Below, piece by piece: positions 35,715 through 47,246 of a stretch of DNA of 64,000 nt. Every line of letters starts with the position of its first letter. The first letter of the stretch is position 1. The stretch is taken from positions 1 through 64,000 of the forward strand of contig QPMI01000054.1 in NCBI GenBank assembly GCA_004431415.1. Reading direction: 5' to 3'. This DNA comes from Cyanophora paradoxa. Lineage: Eukaryota; Glaucocystophyceae; Cyanophorales; Cyanophoraceae. The notes under the pieces were generated by a model that saw nothing but the letters and a program-made list of their open reading frames with translations, was not told the origin of the DNA and ran no database searches. Both the position numbers and the translations under genes were made by a program.

Positions 35715-38700
35715 AGGCGGGGTGGCTCGGCGTCGACGTCTGGCCCCGCGCAAGCTCAAGCGGCCACCGACAAGGGCTCTTCTGGCCAAGCTGGCAGCAG
35801 CGCGCAGCCGGCGTCAAGCCAGCAGGCGTCGTCTGCGCCGCAGCACACGCAAGGAGGCTCGCAACAGGCATCGGCCCCAGCGCAGCAGGCGGCCGGCGGG
35901 CAGGGCCCGCAGCCGGCGCAAGGGCCCGGAGGGCCCGCGGCAGACGCCTCGCACGGGCACCGGGACGCGGGGGCGGTGGCGGAGACGGGGCGGGGCGGGG
36001 GCGGGGAGGGGCTGGAGGGGGCGACGTGACGGAGCGGAAGGAGATCGACGTGGACGACCGGCGCAAGTCCATCCGCCGCCTCTCGAAGGACATGGCCGAC
36101 CTCAACATCGACGGCACCCGCGGCGCCCGCGACGCCGGCGACGCCGGCGCCAGCGGAGGCGCAGTCAGCGCGCGGCTGGCCGCCGATCCCGCGGCCGATC
36201 GCGAGGGCCGCTCGCGGTCGCGCCCCGCCTCCAACCGGTCCATGAAGTCCGCCCGCGACGGCTCCGGAGGGGGGCCGAGGCTCACCGGCAACAGCCTGCA
36301 CGCGCGGAGCGCAAGCCGCGGCTCAGCGCGGTGGGGCGGCTTCAACGGCGCCGTCGAGCCGGAGGCCGCGTCGGGGCCCGCTGAGGTCGAGTCGAGGCCG
36401 CTCACGGCCCGCTCGTTCCGCCAGCGAGTCGAGATCGTCATTTCCGGTGCAGGTGTGTGCATGTTTGGTTTTTTGTTTGCATTATTCAATGCCTCATCAA
36501 GAGTAACTCTAACGTTAACTGCCCGCCAGGCCCGACTGCCGCGGGCCCGGAGGAGGCGCCGGCGGCGCGGACGCCGCTGCCCGCCCTGCCGCCCGTCTTC
36601 GCGCTGCCCACGCACGCCGCCCGCGTCGTAGTCGGCGACGACGACGATGGCGAGGAGGAGAAGGAGCCGAAGGAGAAGCCGGCGGGGAAGGCCGCGGGCG
36701 GCAGCGTCGATTTGAGCTTAAGCGTCAACAGGGGCAACGTGTCGGACGGGAAGGCGAGCTCGCGGCCCGACTCGGCGCGCTCGGCGGGGACGACGCGCAG
36801 CGAGAAGATCAAGCAGGCCGGAAAGGTCCTCGCCGCCGGCGGCGGCAAGATCCTGGTGCCCCCGTTTCCTCTCTAATTTGAATCCGAGCGGCGCGCTCCG
36901 ATCGCGACAAGAAGCTAAGCCGCGCGGGGCAGAACATGCTGCAGCACCTGAGCTTCCTGGCCTCGATCTCCTTCGTGGGGGGCGACGTCGTCCCCGACGC
37001 CTACGCCGGCATGAGCGACGCCCTCAGTGCGAATCTTGAAATCTTAGAATTTCGAGTAGACGTTTGCACGTCGCGCTCGGCTGACGGGCCGCCCTGGATC
37101 CTTAAATTTGAACTCAACCTGGATCCTTCGAGTTTATTTCGAGTTTAAACTCACAAGTCGGGCTCGGCTGACGGGCCGCCCTGGGTGCAGGCTGGACGCT
37201 GATGATGCCGACGGCGCCGCCGTGGGCGGGGGTCCTCGTGAGGCGCACCTGCCAGGAGTTCTACGAGCCCGCCTGCGAGTGCGACATCGAAGCTCAATTG
37301 CAAGCCGCGTTTCGGCTCGCGATCGCTCACGGCCGCTCTCGCGGCAGCAACCCGCCGGCGAGCCTGGAGAAGTGGCCGAAGAACTCGCGGGCGGGCGCCG
37401 TCCTCCAGTTCACCACCGTCCTCTTCTGGGCCCTGGGCGGCGCCGCCGTCCTCCGCCTCGCCTGGCACGCCGCCGCCCTGCCCCTCTGGCGCCGCCTCAC
37501 GCGGGGCCGCCCCATGCCCCGCGAGTGGAACGCCCGCAAGTTCGAGATCATGGCGCGCCGCCCTATATCGAATTCCCCGCACATCTTTCTGCTCTCTGAT
37601 CGTGAACTCCGCCGCCCGGCAGCTGGCGCTGTTCTCGCTGAACGGGGTGATGCTCCAGACGGGGCGCGCCCTCGCCCTGCTCCACCCCGTCTGGACGACG
37701 GCCGCCGCCGCCGCCCTCGCCGGCGCCCTCGCCCTCCTCGCTCTTGCCGCCCTTGCCATCGTCCTTAACATCAGACGCCGCTGCCTCATCGTCTTCGAGG
37801 TCCCCCGCCCTCCCCATTCGTCCCTGTCCAGACTAGAGCTAGAGCTAACAATTTGCGGCCCGCCCCTTTTCGCAGAAAACGGGGCAGAGCATGCGGCGGC
37901 GGCTGCGCGCGAGCCTCGCGTCGCTGGTCAAGCAGGCCCGCGAGGCCGGAGGCGGCGAGGCCGGCGCCGGCGCCGGCGGGCGGCTCGGGATCGGCCCCCG
38001 AGTGCGGGCGCGGCTGCGGGAGGCGCTGAGGCGGCTGCGGGAGCTCGAGGGGGCGCGGGACCCGCGCGCTCTGGCGAGGGCCGTCGCGGGGCTCCCGCTG
38101 GGGGCGCTGGGGCTCCTCGGGGGCGCCTTCGTCGTGCTCGGGAAGGTCGCCACGAGGATCGAGACCTTCGCGGACCGCGGGCGGTGGAAGGCCCCCGCCG
38201 ACGTGCGCCGAACTTTATATAACTGTGTTCAATTACAATCTCTAATCCCTCTTCTTATAAAGGAGGGGGAGGACTTCATGGAGAAGCACTCGCCCCTCTT
38301 CGAGCTCTACGCCTACAAGCGCCTCGTGCGCGAGAGCGTCCCGCCTCCTCCGCCCACATCGAAGCCGATGCCCCGCGCCCCGCGCCGAATTGAAGCCGAC
38401 GCCCCGCGCCCCGCGCCCCGCGCAGGCGTACCTCGCCGGCATCGAGGACCTCTTCCGCAAGATCCTCAGCGCCCTCATCCTCGGTCCGCTCAGCTTCGCG
38501 TTGCTAATACATTTTCGGTGAATATTCTCAAGCCCCTCGCGTCGCCGGCGCAGGGGCGTTCAGCGCGGGGTCGGGGTCGGCGACGACGCTGCAGCTGGGC
38601 CTGCTCCTCGGCGTCTCGGCCTCCCACTTCGCCTTCATCCTCGCCTCCCGCCCCTGCATCGACCACGTCGAGACCGTCACCCAGGCCCGCCCCCCGGGCC

Positions 38701-40160
38701 CCAGCGCTTTCTCAAGACTTTAACTTTAGAGAGCCTATTCCTCGGCTGATTGTATTCTTTGCAGAGTTTGGCGACGGGGATCGAGCTGGGGATCTTCTCC
38801 GTCCTGCTCGCCATCAACATCGACCCGACCCGCAAGGAGGGCCTCGGCAAGCGTGCGCGCCCCCAGGCCACCCCCCTCCCCGCCCCACAATACGTATACG
38901 TATACGGGGCGCTTCGTATACGGGGCGCAGTGCTGCTGTATCTGAACATGGGGACGACCTTCCTCCTCATCGGGAACCAGATGCGCGCCTTCCTCGCCAT
39001 GTTTGCTGTGCGCCCCAAATTAAAACATTTGAATTTGATCGCTCGCTCCCGGCTCGATCGAATTCTTCGCTTCGGAATTCGCTGACGCGGCCCTGCGCAT
39101 GCAGTCGCTGCCGGCGCTCGGAACCAAGATAAAGCGGTGGTGGCTGCGGCGCACGCGCCGCTGGAAGATCTTCAAGAGCCGCCTCGCCCTCGCCAGCCCC
39201 GTCCTGTCTTCGAAGGTGCGCGCGGGCGCCCCAGCCTTGGCTCGACTCTAGATCTGCTCACCGACCGGCGTCGACTTTCGCAGGCGAGGGGCGGGGCGAA
39301 GAAGAAGCGGAAGAAAGGCGCGAAGAGCGTCCGCATCGCCGGCGACTTCGACGTCGACGAGGAGGCGGCCGACGACGAGGGGCGGGGCCCGCGGCGGGGC
39401 CGCCGGGAGCCCGAGACGGGGACGGAGGGCCCGAGCGCGAGCGCGAGCGGGTACGAGTCGGCGCGGTGGTCGGAGGCGGCGTCGGCGGCGGGGACGGAGG
39501 CGGCGCGGGACGAGCGGACGGCGGAGTGGGTCATGGAGGACCTGGACGCCGACGACCCGTACCGCTCCGCCGCCGAGCCGGCCGCGACCGACCGCGACCC
39601 GGCCACGCCGTCGGCGGCGGCGGCTTCGGCGCGCACGCCGGCGGCGCTCGCGATCGCCGTCACCGCCGCGGAGGGGGAGACGCCGGGGCGGCCGGGGGCG
39701 TCGGCGCCGGCGCTGACCGCCCGCTCGCTGCGGTCCGTGCGGCTGCCGCCCCTCGCCGCCGAGCGGCGGAGCGCCCTGCCGCTGCCGCTGGGCGCCATGC
39801 CGGGCAGCGCCAGCGAGGGGGACGACGAGGCAGCAGCCGCCTACGCGGCGGCCGCGGAGGAGTCGCGCCGCTCGCGGGCGACGCGGAGCCAGCGGTCGCG
39901 CGGCCGCCGGGCCGCAGCCGCGCGCCCTCGGCCGCGGGGGACGACGAGGGCGAGGGGGCCCGGAGCCCTCCCGCCCGCTCACGGTGCGCACCGCGTGGAG
40001 CGAGGCGCCCTCGGGCGAGGCGCCGGCGCCGGCGCCGGCCAGCCTCAGCGCAAGCCGGACCCCGTCGGCGGCGCCGAGCGGGCGCTCCGGGCCCCCCACG
40101 AGGACGCCGTCGCGGGCCCCCTCGGACGACGGGAGCGACATCCCCGAGGAGGAGGCGTAG
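30835..40160 (+). CDS. Large multi-exon surface protein: IPT/TIG, PKD-like and SEA-like domains, Ala/Gly stalk, polytopic membrane half
   Basis: The first exon seen (30835, after a GCGCAG acceptor) has an IPT/TIG-like fold (VRVLSFSPAAGPAG, then GSCAVPP). A second, clearer IPT/TIG lies at 32640-32905 (VAVLSVAPRVGW, GVDCAFGER, YVACRAPPSPPGP). PKD-like modules follow at 33000-33440 (WQLSLVVSDGLGNSKTAV) and 34140-34390. Between them is a SEA-like region (LNIRPGSVLMSFRV). Next come Ala-rich helices (VTASVATAVAAS), a long Gly run, a cytosolic loop with DRRKSIRRLSKD, and many membrane helices from 36,930 to 39,110. The tail ends SDDGSDIPEEEA at 40158-40160. The type resembles receptor-like or TRP-like proteins of protists. 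Several exon borders are unresolved and the N-terminus is missing. Confidence 0.65.
35573..35722 (+). repeat. (GGC/GGA)n tract encoding polyglycine
   Basis: About 50 triplets, mostly GGC, with a pure GGC run at 35,660-35,712. In the frame continuous with the flanking exon they encode glycine, but all three frames are open, so the frame through the tract is not certain. It is likely length-variable. Confidence 0.8.
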
Positions 40161-41198
40161 CACCCGCGCACGCGGCGGGCGCCCTCGAGCTCGCGCAGTC
40201 GACCGACGGCCGACGTCGGACGATGATGCATATGCATGTGACGTCGATGTCCCGGATATCGATGGGGGGATCTAGGAGGCGGCAAACTTATTTCTAACAC
40301 TGAATTTCTATTTCGTTCTATGCTTTTTGCGTATTGTGTTATCGACCATATTTATAATCTTACATAACGTATAAATTTACTCGTTCACCCTTAAGCTTGC
40401 TTCGTTAAAGTATCTCCTTTGCGAGCTAAAGAATGTTGATCGTATTAAGGCTTTTGTACTATCACTGATTCACTGAATCGCTGTACTTGAATACGAATCT
40501 AGAAATGAATTTTGCAATTTGTAATCACTGATCGTGAATCGCTGTATTTGCAATATGAATCGATGATTCCAGATATGAACATATGCATTATATAATTAAC
40601 GTTGACTGCGCCGATCGGTAGCACTTTGCACATTAATATTGTATACGTGGCCGATCACATTATTGTTTAATCTCAAGACTCATATGCATGTGGGTTCCAT
40701 GCCGTCAACGTTGACTGCGCCGATCGGTAGTGCTTTGCACATTGTATACGTGGCCTTTATTGTTTAATATCATGATCCATGTTTTTATTTTTTTGGACAC
40801 GTTGTGGGGGATCCATGTATACCTTTGAAACTGTACATGCCATGATGTGAGTTACGGAATGCATATGCATGCGCATGCGAGCGACTCGGCGAATTAATAT
40901 TAATGCGGACTGTATACGTAGTGCACGTAGTGATTACTCCAGCTCACTGGTTCAGTCAGGAAGCGACGAATTGAAGTTGATTACAGGCCGCTATCCGGGA
41001 TTGAGTCGATATCATGGACCAGATCAATATCTCAATATTGATCCCTGCCAGAAGCGAAGCCAGATCTAGAGCTCTACAGATAGATCCTTAAGCTTCTACT
41101 GTCTTGCACCTGATCATGATTGATCATGAGTCGGACAAGATAGCTCTACGATAAGCACACCGCTCAAACAAAATTCAAAGAGCTGTTAATACAATTGC
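40161..41198. other. AT-rich intergenic region with a direct duplication
   Basis: This is the only long AT-rich stretch of the right half. A segment beginning GTTGACTGCGCCGATCGGTA occurs at 40603-40672 and again, slightly shorter, at 40709-40769, with TTGCACATT, GTATACGTGG and TTATTGTTTAAT in both. ATGCATATGCAT words are frequent. No gene is seen. It lies between the 3' ends of two convergent genes. Confidence 0.6.
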
Positions 41199-42259
41199 TC
41201 ATCGACTCGGGCCGGCCCCGCGGGTGAAAGGGTCGTAAGGACGGGTGGGACGGGCGAGCGGCCGCGGGCCGCCGGGAGGCAGGTAGGGGCGCGTGGGGCG
41301 GGGGACAGAGGCGACGCGCGCGGCTGCGGGAGCGGCTGCTTGAGCGGCAGCAGGCCCCGCGCTTCCGTTGGAGCTCGAGGGCTCTGGATCCGAAACGAAG
41401 GTCGCGGCCACGGCTGCGGGGGCCGGGAGGGCAGGCGGCGCGGGGGCAGAGGCGGCCGGCGCCACGGAAGGGCCCGCGGGCGCCAGTGGAGCGGAGCTCG
41501 AGGCGGCGGAAGGGCCGGCCACAGGATGCATTTCCGCAGCTGATGTCGAGATGCCAGAGGGGCCGGCAGCCGCGAAGGGGTCGCGGCACGTCGGGCAGGT
41601 GGCCGACGCCCCCGCCTTCGCTCGCCACGTGTCAATGCACAGCGCGCAGAAGCAGTCCTGATCTGCAGAGGCGTCAGTGAGGCGATATTGATCATGACCA
41701 TTATCGCAATCAATGCACGGCCGCAGGAGAAGAGAACGGTGGAGGAGCTGGCGCCGGCGGCAGCGCCCAGGGGCTCGTAGCAGATGGCGCACTCGCCCTC
41801 CTCCCCCGCAGGGCCGGCCGCGTCCACGCCGACGCCGACGCCGGGCGCGGGTGCAGGCGGCGCGGTGCGGCCGCTGCTTCCAACGTCACCGCCCCCAGTC
41901 GGCGCGGCGCCGGTGTGGGCGAACCTGCCCAAGCGACTGAGGGCACACGGACTCGAGGAACCGGCGATCATGATCAGTGTTCCGCACCGGCACCGAGCGC
42001 CGAACGCGCAGGAGCCCCGCGCGTAGTGCCTGCAGGGTGGCTGCCTGGAAGGGCCGGCAGCTGCGTCGGCCGCGACGGCGGGGTCGGGGGCAGCGCTAGC
42101 GCTGGTCGTGGGGCGTGGATCATGAGCCCCCTCGCGTCGCGAATGCTCGACCTCCGCCCCCTCCTCCCGCTGCGCATGTCCCTGTTCTTCTTGGTCTACG
42201 CGCCCTTGCAACTGGTCGTCCTCTGCCGCATCCATTCCAGCCCCCCGCCGCGAGCGCAT
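41199..42259 (-). CDS. CCCH zinc finger plus RING protein, makorin-like E3 ubiquitin ligase candidate
   Basis: The stop is at 41199-41201; the ATG at 42259 is tentative. An acidic/basic coiled region is followed by PCRHYARGSCAFGARC, completed by RFAHT after a GT-AG intron, giving C-x7-C-x5-C-x3-H. Further on, ECAICYEPL, FSCGHQDCFCALCIDTWR and CPTCRDPF form a RING of C3HC4 type; its CGH is made across a second intron near 41,665-41,720. Makorins join CCCH fingers and a RING and act as RNA-binding ubiquitin ligases. Here there is one visible CCCH and a low-complexity Pro/Ala/Ser tail. The RING has two extra residues after the His compared with the usual spacing. Confidence 0.7.
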
Positions 42260-42329
42260 AGAGCTCTCTGCCTTCTGCCGCTCCTGCTGCACCCTGCCGT
42301 TCGAATTCTCTGAGAAGGGGAAATGCACG

Positions 42330-45155
42330 CACTGATCATGAGAAACACGACAACGTACTTTGCGAGCAGCTCGCGATCAGTCCCGCCGTCCGAGGCGGCG
42401 AGCTCGCGCTCCCAGGCCTCGGCCTCCCGGACGGCCGCCTCCAAGTCGCCCGCCCCCGCCACGCACTCTGCGCCGGACACGATCATGAGATGCGGGCAAA
42501 GCAAGGAAGGACGGCTTTGAAGCGCGCACGAATGCGGAGCAGGCGTGCCACGGTGTCCTCTGGAGAACGCTGCACGTTAACAGTAAAAAGTCAACGTCAT
42601 TACTGATTTTAATACAAGGAAGCGGATGAAGGACCTTGAGGACAGCGTTGAGCAGCTGGCGAGCGCGTGGCCACTTCAGCCGCTGCATGTGCCTGAGCGC
42701 CGCTTCCTGCGCGAGCTCGCGATCGGTCGTTACGACGGTAGAGGTAGAAGGGGAAGCGGTATCGGGAATCTGGGCGCACGCGGTCGGCAGCGTCGCGGTC
42801 GGCGTGCTCAGCGCGCTCCGCTTCCCGCCGCGCCTGCTCGCGCAGCGCCTCCGCCCGCTTTGCCTCCTCCGCTGCCCGCTTCCGCTCTTCCACCTTGGCC
42901 GAGATCTTCATCATCTGCGCGGGTGCGCTTAAGCTTGAGCGATGGATGGACGACAATGACTCGCAATCGCACTTCAAAAAGACTCTCGAGGCTCTCGGGT
43001 GTCAATTGCAATGAGATACCCGGAGTACCCGCTTTCAAATTAATGCAAGCAGGCATCTTTCTGGTCTCACGGACGAACGCGCGAAGTTTCTGGAACGCGC
43101 GATGGGTAGACATAAATCAAGTACGAATGCCAGGCACATCATGATCACCTGAGAGCAGAAGGAGGCGAGGGCCGCATCGTGCTTCCTAGACAACAATGCA
43201 AAGATCGACTCGAAGAAACGATCGCTCTCCTCATTTACCAGCCCACGCATTGCTTCGAGCAACACGAAACCGCGCTGCGTCGGATCAGCTCTTGAGAATC
43301 ACAAATCATACGTATACTCCGGAGGTAAACGTTAACGGCGTACGCGTAAAAATGCCGCGGCCTCGACGAAGTGATCCGACTCTAAGCTCAAATTACCGAG
43401 CCAGTGCAGGATGCGCGGAAGGTCTCTAGATCTGTTTTCGCAGCGCCACTGCTCCGTTTCAAGGACCACCCGCTGTGCGTCCAAGTTGCAGCTGATCATA
43501 AAAGATGCGGGCCGGGTCAGGGGGCACGCCCACCTTGAGGCACGACTCGCCCCTCGCCAAGTCCAGGCGCCTTTTGACAAGCAGCTCTCCAAGGACGCAG
43601 AGCGCGTCGGCCAGGAAGCCAGATTTCCTGCAAGCCTCGCACGCTGCTTCCGCAATCTCCAAGTGCAACTGCATCGAGTTCTGTGATGCCGACTGCAAAA
43701 AAGCACACGCACACCTCCAAGATTCGAAGCTTTTCATCGAGTTCGTACAGCTCCGCGATCTGAAGGAGCAGAGAGCCCCGACGGCAGCAGCGGATCGCCA
43801 GTCGCCGTTCATCCCCCGACGCGCGGTCGCTCTCGTTCGCCAGCTGCGTATGCACGCGATTCAGCCTGGCAGGGGGCCGAGAACATGCAGTGCTGCGCGG
43901 AGGGCGCGTGAATTTTCGAAGCTCACCTGGGCGTACCTCCGTGCATTATCTCGCTCCTTCAGCCCGAGGCAGGATCGGGCTAGGAACGAGTACGCAGTTG
44001 CGACTTCGTCGCTGTTATCACCAAACGTGGTGAATCGCTGTATGATATCCAACACGACCTACCGAGAGCAGCGGTACCGGTTCTTGTAAGCTTTAAGTTT
44101 CAAAGCTCCGCGCGCCTCGAGCTCAAGCTGTAGCTCTAGACTATAGCACGAACCAGCATAGTCTTCTTAATGGACGCGTATTCCAAACGATGCATGTGAT
44201 CTCCGGCGAAGCACGCGGAGGCATAGCTGAACGCGTGATGCACAAGCGAGTCTTGCGAGGCGGCGCCCAAGAGCTCGTCCCTCCGAGCCTCGCACGCGAA
44301 GAGACGGGGCAAGAGGTAGCGCTGCAGACAGAGGAAGCTTAAGCATGCACACGTCATTTGATCACGAGCACTGGTAACCATCAGATCTAAATTTCTCGAG
44401 CACCTCGTACAGATTGCGGGCTTTGCTGTGCATTTTGCTTCTGAAGAGGAGGTGGGCGAGCCGGAGGGCGAGCGCGACGGACGCGAGGCGCTCTTCGCCC
44501 AGCTCGGCCACGCAGGCTTCGAGCTCGCCCTGCGCACGTGCGCAAATTACCCATTTTACACGAGTCGAAGGGCGGGCAGTCGCAAACCTACCACCGGGCC
44601 GCACAGGCCTCGAGCTCCGAGCCGCGGACGTCATTGCATTCGATACAGGCCGGCATTTCCTCCAGGTGAAACACGAAGTCTTCGCAGAAGCACGAGCCCG
44701 CCACCCCGGTGGGCGAGCGCGCCTCCTCGCACTCCTGGCACGCGCATTGGTACTCGCACGCCCACGACCGAGGCTCGGGCCTGCGCCACCGAATTGCGAA
44801 AGAAATCGTAAGCACATATATAGCACCGGGAAAATGCCATGCTAGTGCTGGACCTCGAGCTCGCGCATAAGCACGCGCACCGGGAACACTCCGCGCATTG
44901 ACAATCCTTGCAGGGGCATGACCACGTCTCCGGATCCGCCTCATGATCAGCCGCGGGGCTGCAAAATGGCTCACGATCAGAATGGGGCCGGAGAGGATCG
45001 TGAGTAGAATACATATGACCAGTCCTATCGTGCAGCCACACCTGGACTGTTCTTCTGCAACAGCATTCGCAACTCTTGACGTCGACTGCGGACCGTGGTG
45101 GCCGTGGGGCCAGGCCGGGTGAGAGTGAGTTTCTAGATGTCGCGATCCTGCGCAT
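42330..45155 (-). CDS. Cys-rich protein with TPR-like helical repeats, many introns
   Basis: ATG at 45155. Early exons hold a dense cysteine cluster (CPCKDCQCAECSR, then CEYQCACQECEEA, SCFCEDFVFH and ACIECND), which suggests several zinc ions. Later exons give helix pairs with TPR spacing (LALRLAHLLFRSKMHSKARNL; VATAYSFLARSCLGLKERDN; LHLEIAEAACEACRKSGF; ILHWLGNLSLESDHFVEAAA), and then a coiled coil (KVEERKRAAEEAKRAEAL). The general order, Cys cluster then TPR-like helices, recalls SMYD-type proteins, but no SET core is recognised. The 3' limit is unclear: exons run up to the CCCH/RING gene and one continuous gene is possible. Confidence 0.45.
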
Positions 45156-46548
45156 GCGGCGACCGCGACCACGGCCGCGGCCGGGCCATGGCCACGCGTA
45201 CGGTGCGAACCTCGGAGTTCATTTCAGCTCCAGACGTAGATGCAGACATAGATAGAGCTGTGTGAACTTGTGTCGTCGTACCGATATGACGGCGCCCGGG
45301 CGGTGCCGGCCGCGGCGCGAGCCACGCTACAGGTAGTGTCGCGTGCGCCCTGGCTCGAGCTCGAGCTTGAGCTCACGTGCACCCGCGGGCCGGGCCGGCT
45401 CGCTAACCTACGCCCGGACGATCGCGAATTCGAAGACGTCGACTCGCCGCGCGCGGCGCGCGCAGACGGTCGGCCCTCCGGGCCCGATGACCGCCACGAT
45501 TGCGGGCCTGGTGGCCTGTCGCTGTGGCTTTCCGGTGCGAACTGCAGTTGCGATTGCTCGCAATCGCGTGCGCGCGGCCGGCCGCGCCCGCGGCGCGCCC
45601 CGGCTCCCGGGCCGGGATCGTGATTGGTCGGTGCTCAAACCCTAAAGGATGTTCATGGGTCATGAATCATGATCAGCCACAGAGCGCGCGCGCGCACGAC
45701 TCGCGCGACTCGGCGACGCACGCGTACGGGCGACGGCCGCGGCCGCGACGTCGACCACCTGTCGCCTCCGCTCGCTCGCGCGCGCGAGCGAAGATCTCCC
45801 CTATGCTTTGTTGCCCTCCCGGCGTGTTGGTCGCCTCCGGGGCTCGCTTCCGACTGGGCGGCGCGCGCCCTTCTGGAAGCGAACGCTGCCGATGCAGCTG
45901 GCGCGCCAGGCCGGCCGCGCGCCGTACCGGCGTACCAGGCCGCGGTGTGAATCGGGGTGCCGAAGCACGCTTAGGCCGCTCTAGCTTGCAAGCTCTCGCG
46001 GTACGCCCCCCCCCCCCCCCCCCCCCGCCCCCGCCCCCCCCCCCCCTTCCCCCCCCGCGCGCGCGCAGACGAGCTGACGGAGCCGTATACGTACGGGCCG
46101 CTGCGCATGCCGCGCAATGAGCAGTGAGAGCCCCAGCGCTAGGGCTAGCGTCGACGTCCCAAAAATCAGCCCCAGCGCTAGGGCTAGCGCGCGTCGACGT
46201 CCCGCAAGCGTTTTGGAAGAGGTCAAACGTCCTGGAAGAGTAAATGAAATTGCAGTTGGAGATTCAGGAAGCGCTACAGCTAGGGACAGAGGGCTGGGGT
46301 GGCAGGGCGCCGGCGAGTGTCATAGTATCCGCGGGCAGACGATTGACAGGGTTCAGGCTGCGGGTCCAGCTCGGAGGCAGGGCGCAAACGACCCAGAATC
46401 AGCGCCGGCGATCATCCCGGAAGCTGAAGGATGCTCCGATCGAGTCTGCGGGAAGCCGTGCCGCTCCTAGCTAATGGAGGGCGCCGAGCGCCGGCGAGCG
46501 CCGCTGAGCGCCATTGTGCTGAGGGGAATGGGCGATCGTGGCTGGAAG
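45156..46548. other. Intergenic region with simple repeats
   Basis: This lies between the divergent-side start of the TPR-like gene and the end of SPCS1. It contains a C tract at 46,004-46,047 and a tandem duplication (46128-46160 and 46168-46203) of GAGCCCCAGCGCTAGGGC plus GTCGACGTCCC. A 117-codon ORF at 46117-46470 spans the duplication and looks non-coding. No other gene is seen. Confidence 0.5.
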
Positions 46549-47015
46549 CTATCGCTTCTTCTTGCTGTTCTTCGCCGCGGCGCCCTGCATCTGTGCCTGC
46601 TGCCGCTTCTCCTTCGCTTCCTCCTCCTCGGTCGCGCGCCACGAGACTGGGTTCCGCTGATACAGGAAGGGCCAGTCGACGAGGCAGAGCTACGAAGCGA
46701 GCGATTGAGACGCAGAATGGCGGAACGCGGGCGAAGGCGGCGCACCGCGCAGGAGATGGCGAGCCCGACCCCAAAGACGTTCATCATCGACCGGATGTTC
46801 TGCTGCACGAAGCCGACGACGAATCCGACCACCTGAGACGTAGCGCCGCGCTCGAAGGCGTCGCCGCGACGCGTGGCGGGCGAGCGGACCGAGAAGATGA
46901 GGATGATGGCCTGGTAGAGCCGCTCGCACAGCTTCTGGCCTTCGAAGTCCTGCGCGAGCAGCTTGAGCGTCCGGGATAGGCCGGGGCGCGCGCGGGGGCG
47001 GACCATTGAGCCCAT
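46549..47015 (-). CDS. SPCS1: Signal peptidase complex subunit 1
   Basis: Exons 47015-46890, 46832-46746 and 46689-46549 sum to 354 nt, 117 aa plus stop, with GT-AG introns of 57 and 56 nt. The protein shows DFEGQKLCERLYQAIIL, a membrane hairpin (VVGFVVGFVQQN, then MMNVFGVGLAISCA), and WPFLYQRNPVSW, the close counterpart of the WPIYRRHPLKW end of the SPC12 domain. A coiled, Lys-rich tail ending KKKR is extra. The protein sits in the ER membrane with the signal peptidase that removes secretory signals and helps set substrate choice. An alternative ATG lies nine bases downstream. The opposite-strand transporter starts 232 bp away. Confidence 0.9.
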
Positions 47016-47246
47016 CGTCGTGGCTTCTTGTGTGCTGTACCCTGCCGCGGTCTTTGGTTCTGGCTTTTGCCGAGCCCCTGCCAGCTCAAAAGCTCTCGCT
47101 GTCTGACCGGGACACGCGCAGCGCATCGGCCGCGAGCAGGGCGAGTCGGAGGGCGAGTAGAACCAGTCCCGCAAAGCTCCCAGGATTGCCGGCGGGCCCA
47201 CCGCTGCCAGCCGCCCGAACGCTCTAGCGAGCCGCCGACTTCCGGT

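Noticed and set aside
34755-36384. Several long Gly/Arg/Pro frames on both strands
   Set aside because: Shadows of the GGC tract and Ala/Gly stalk; only the frame continuous with the flanking exons was kept.
46117-46470. 117-codon plus-strand ORF
   Set aside because: It spans a tandem duplication, has no domain, and lies in the 3' flank of SPCS1.
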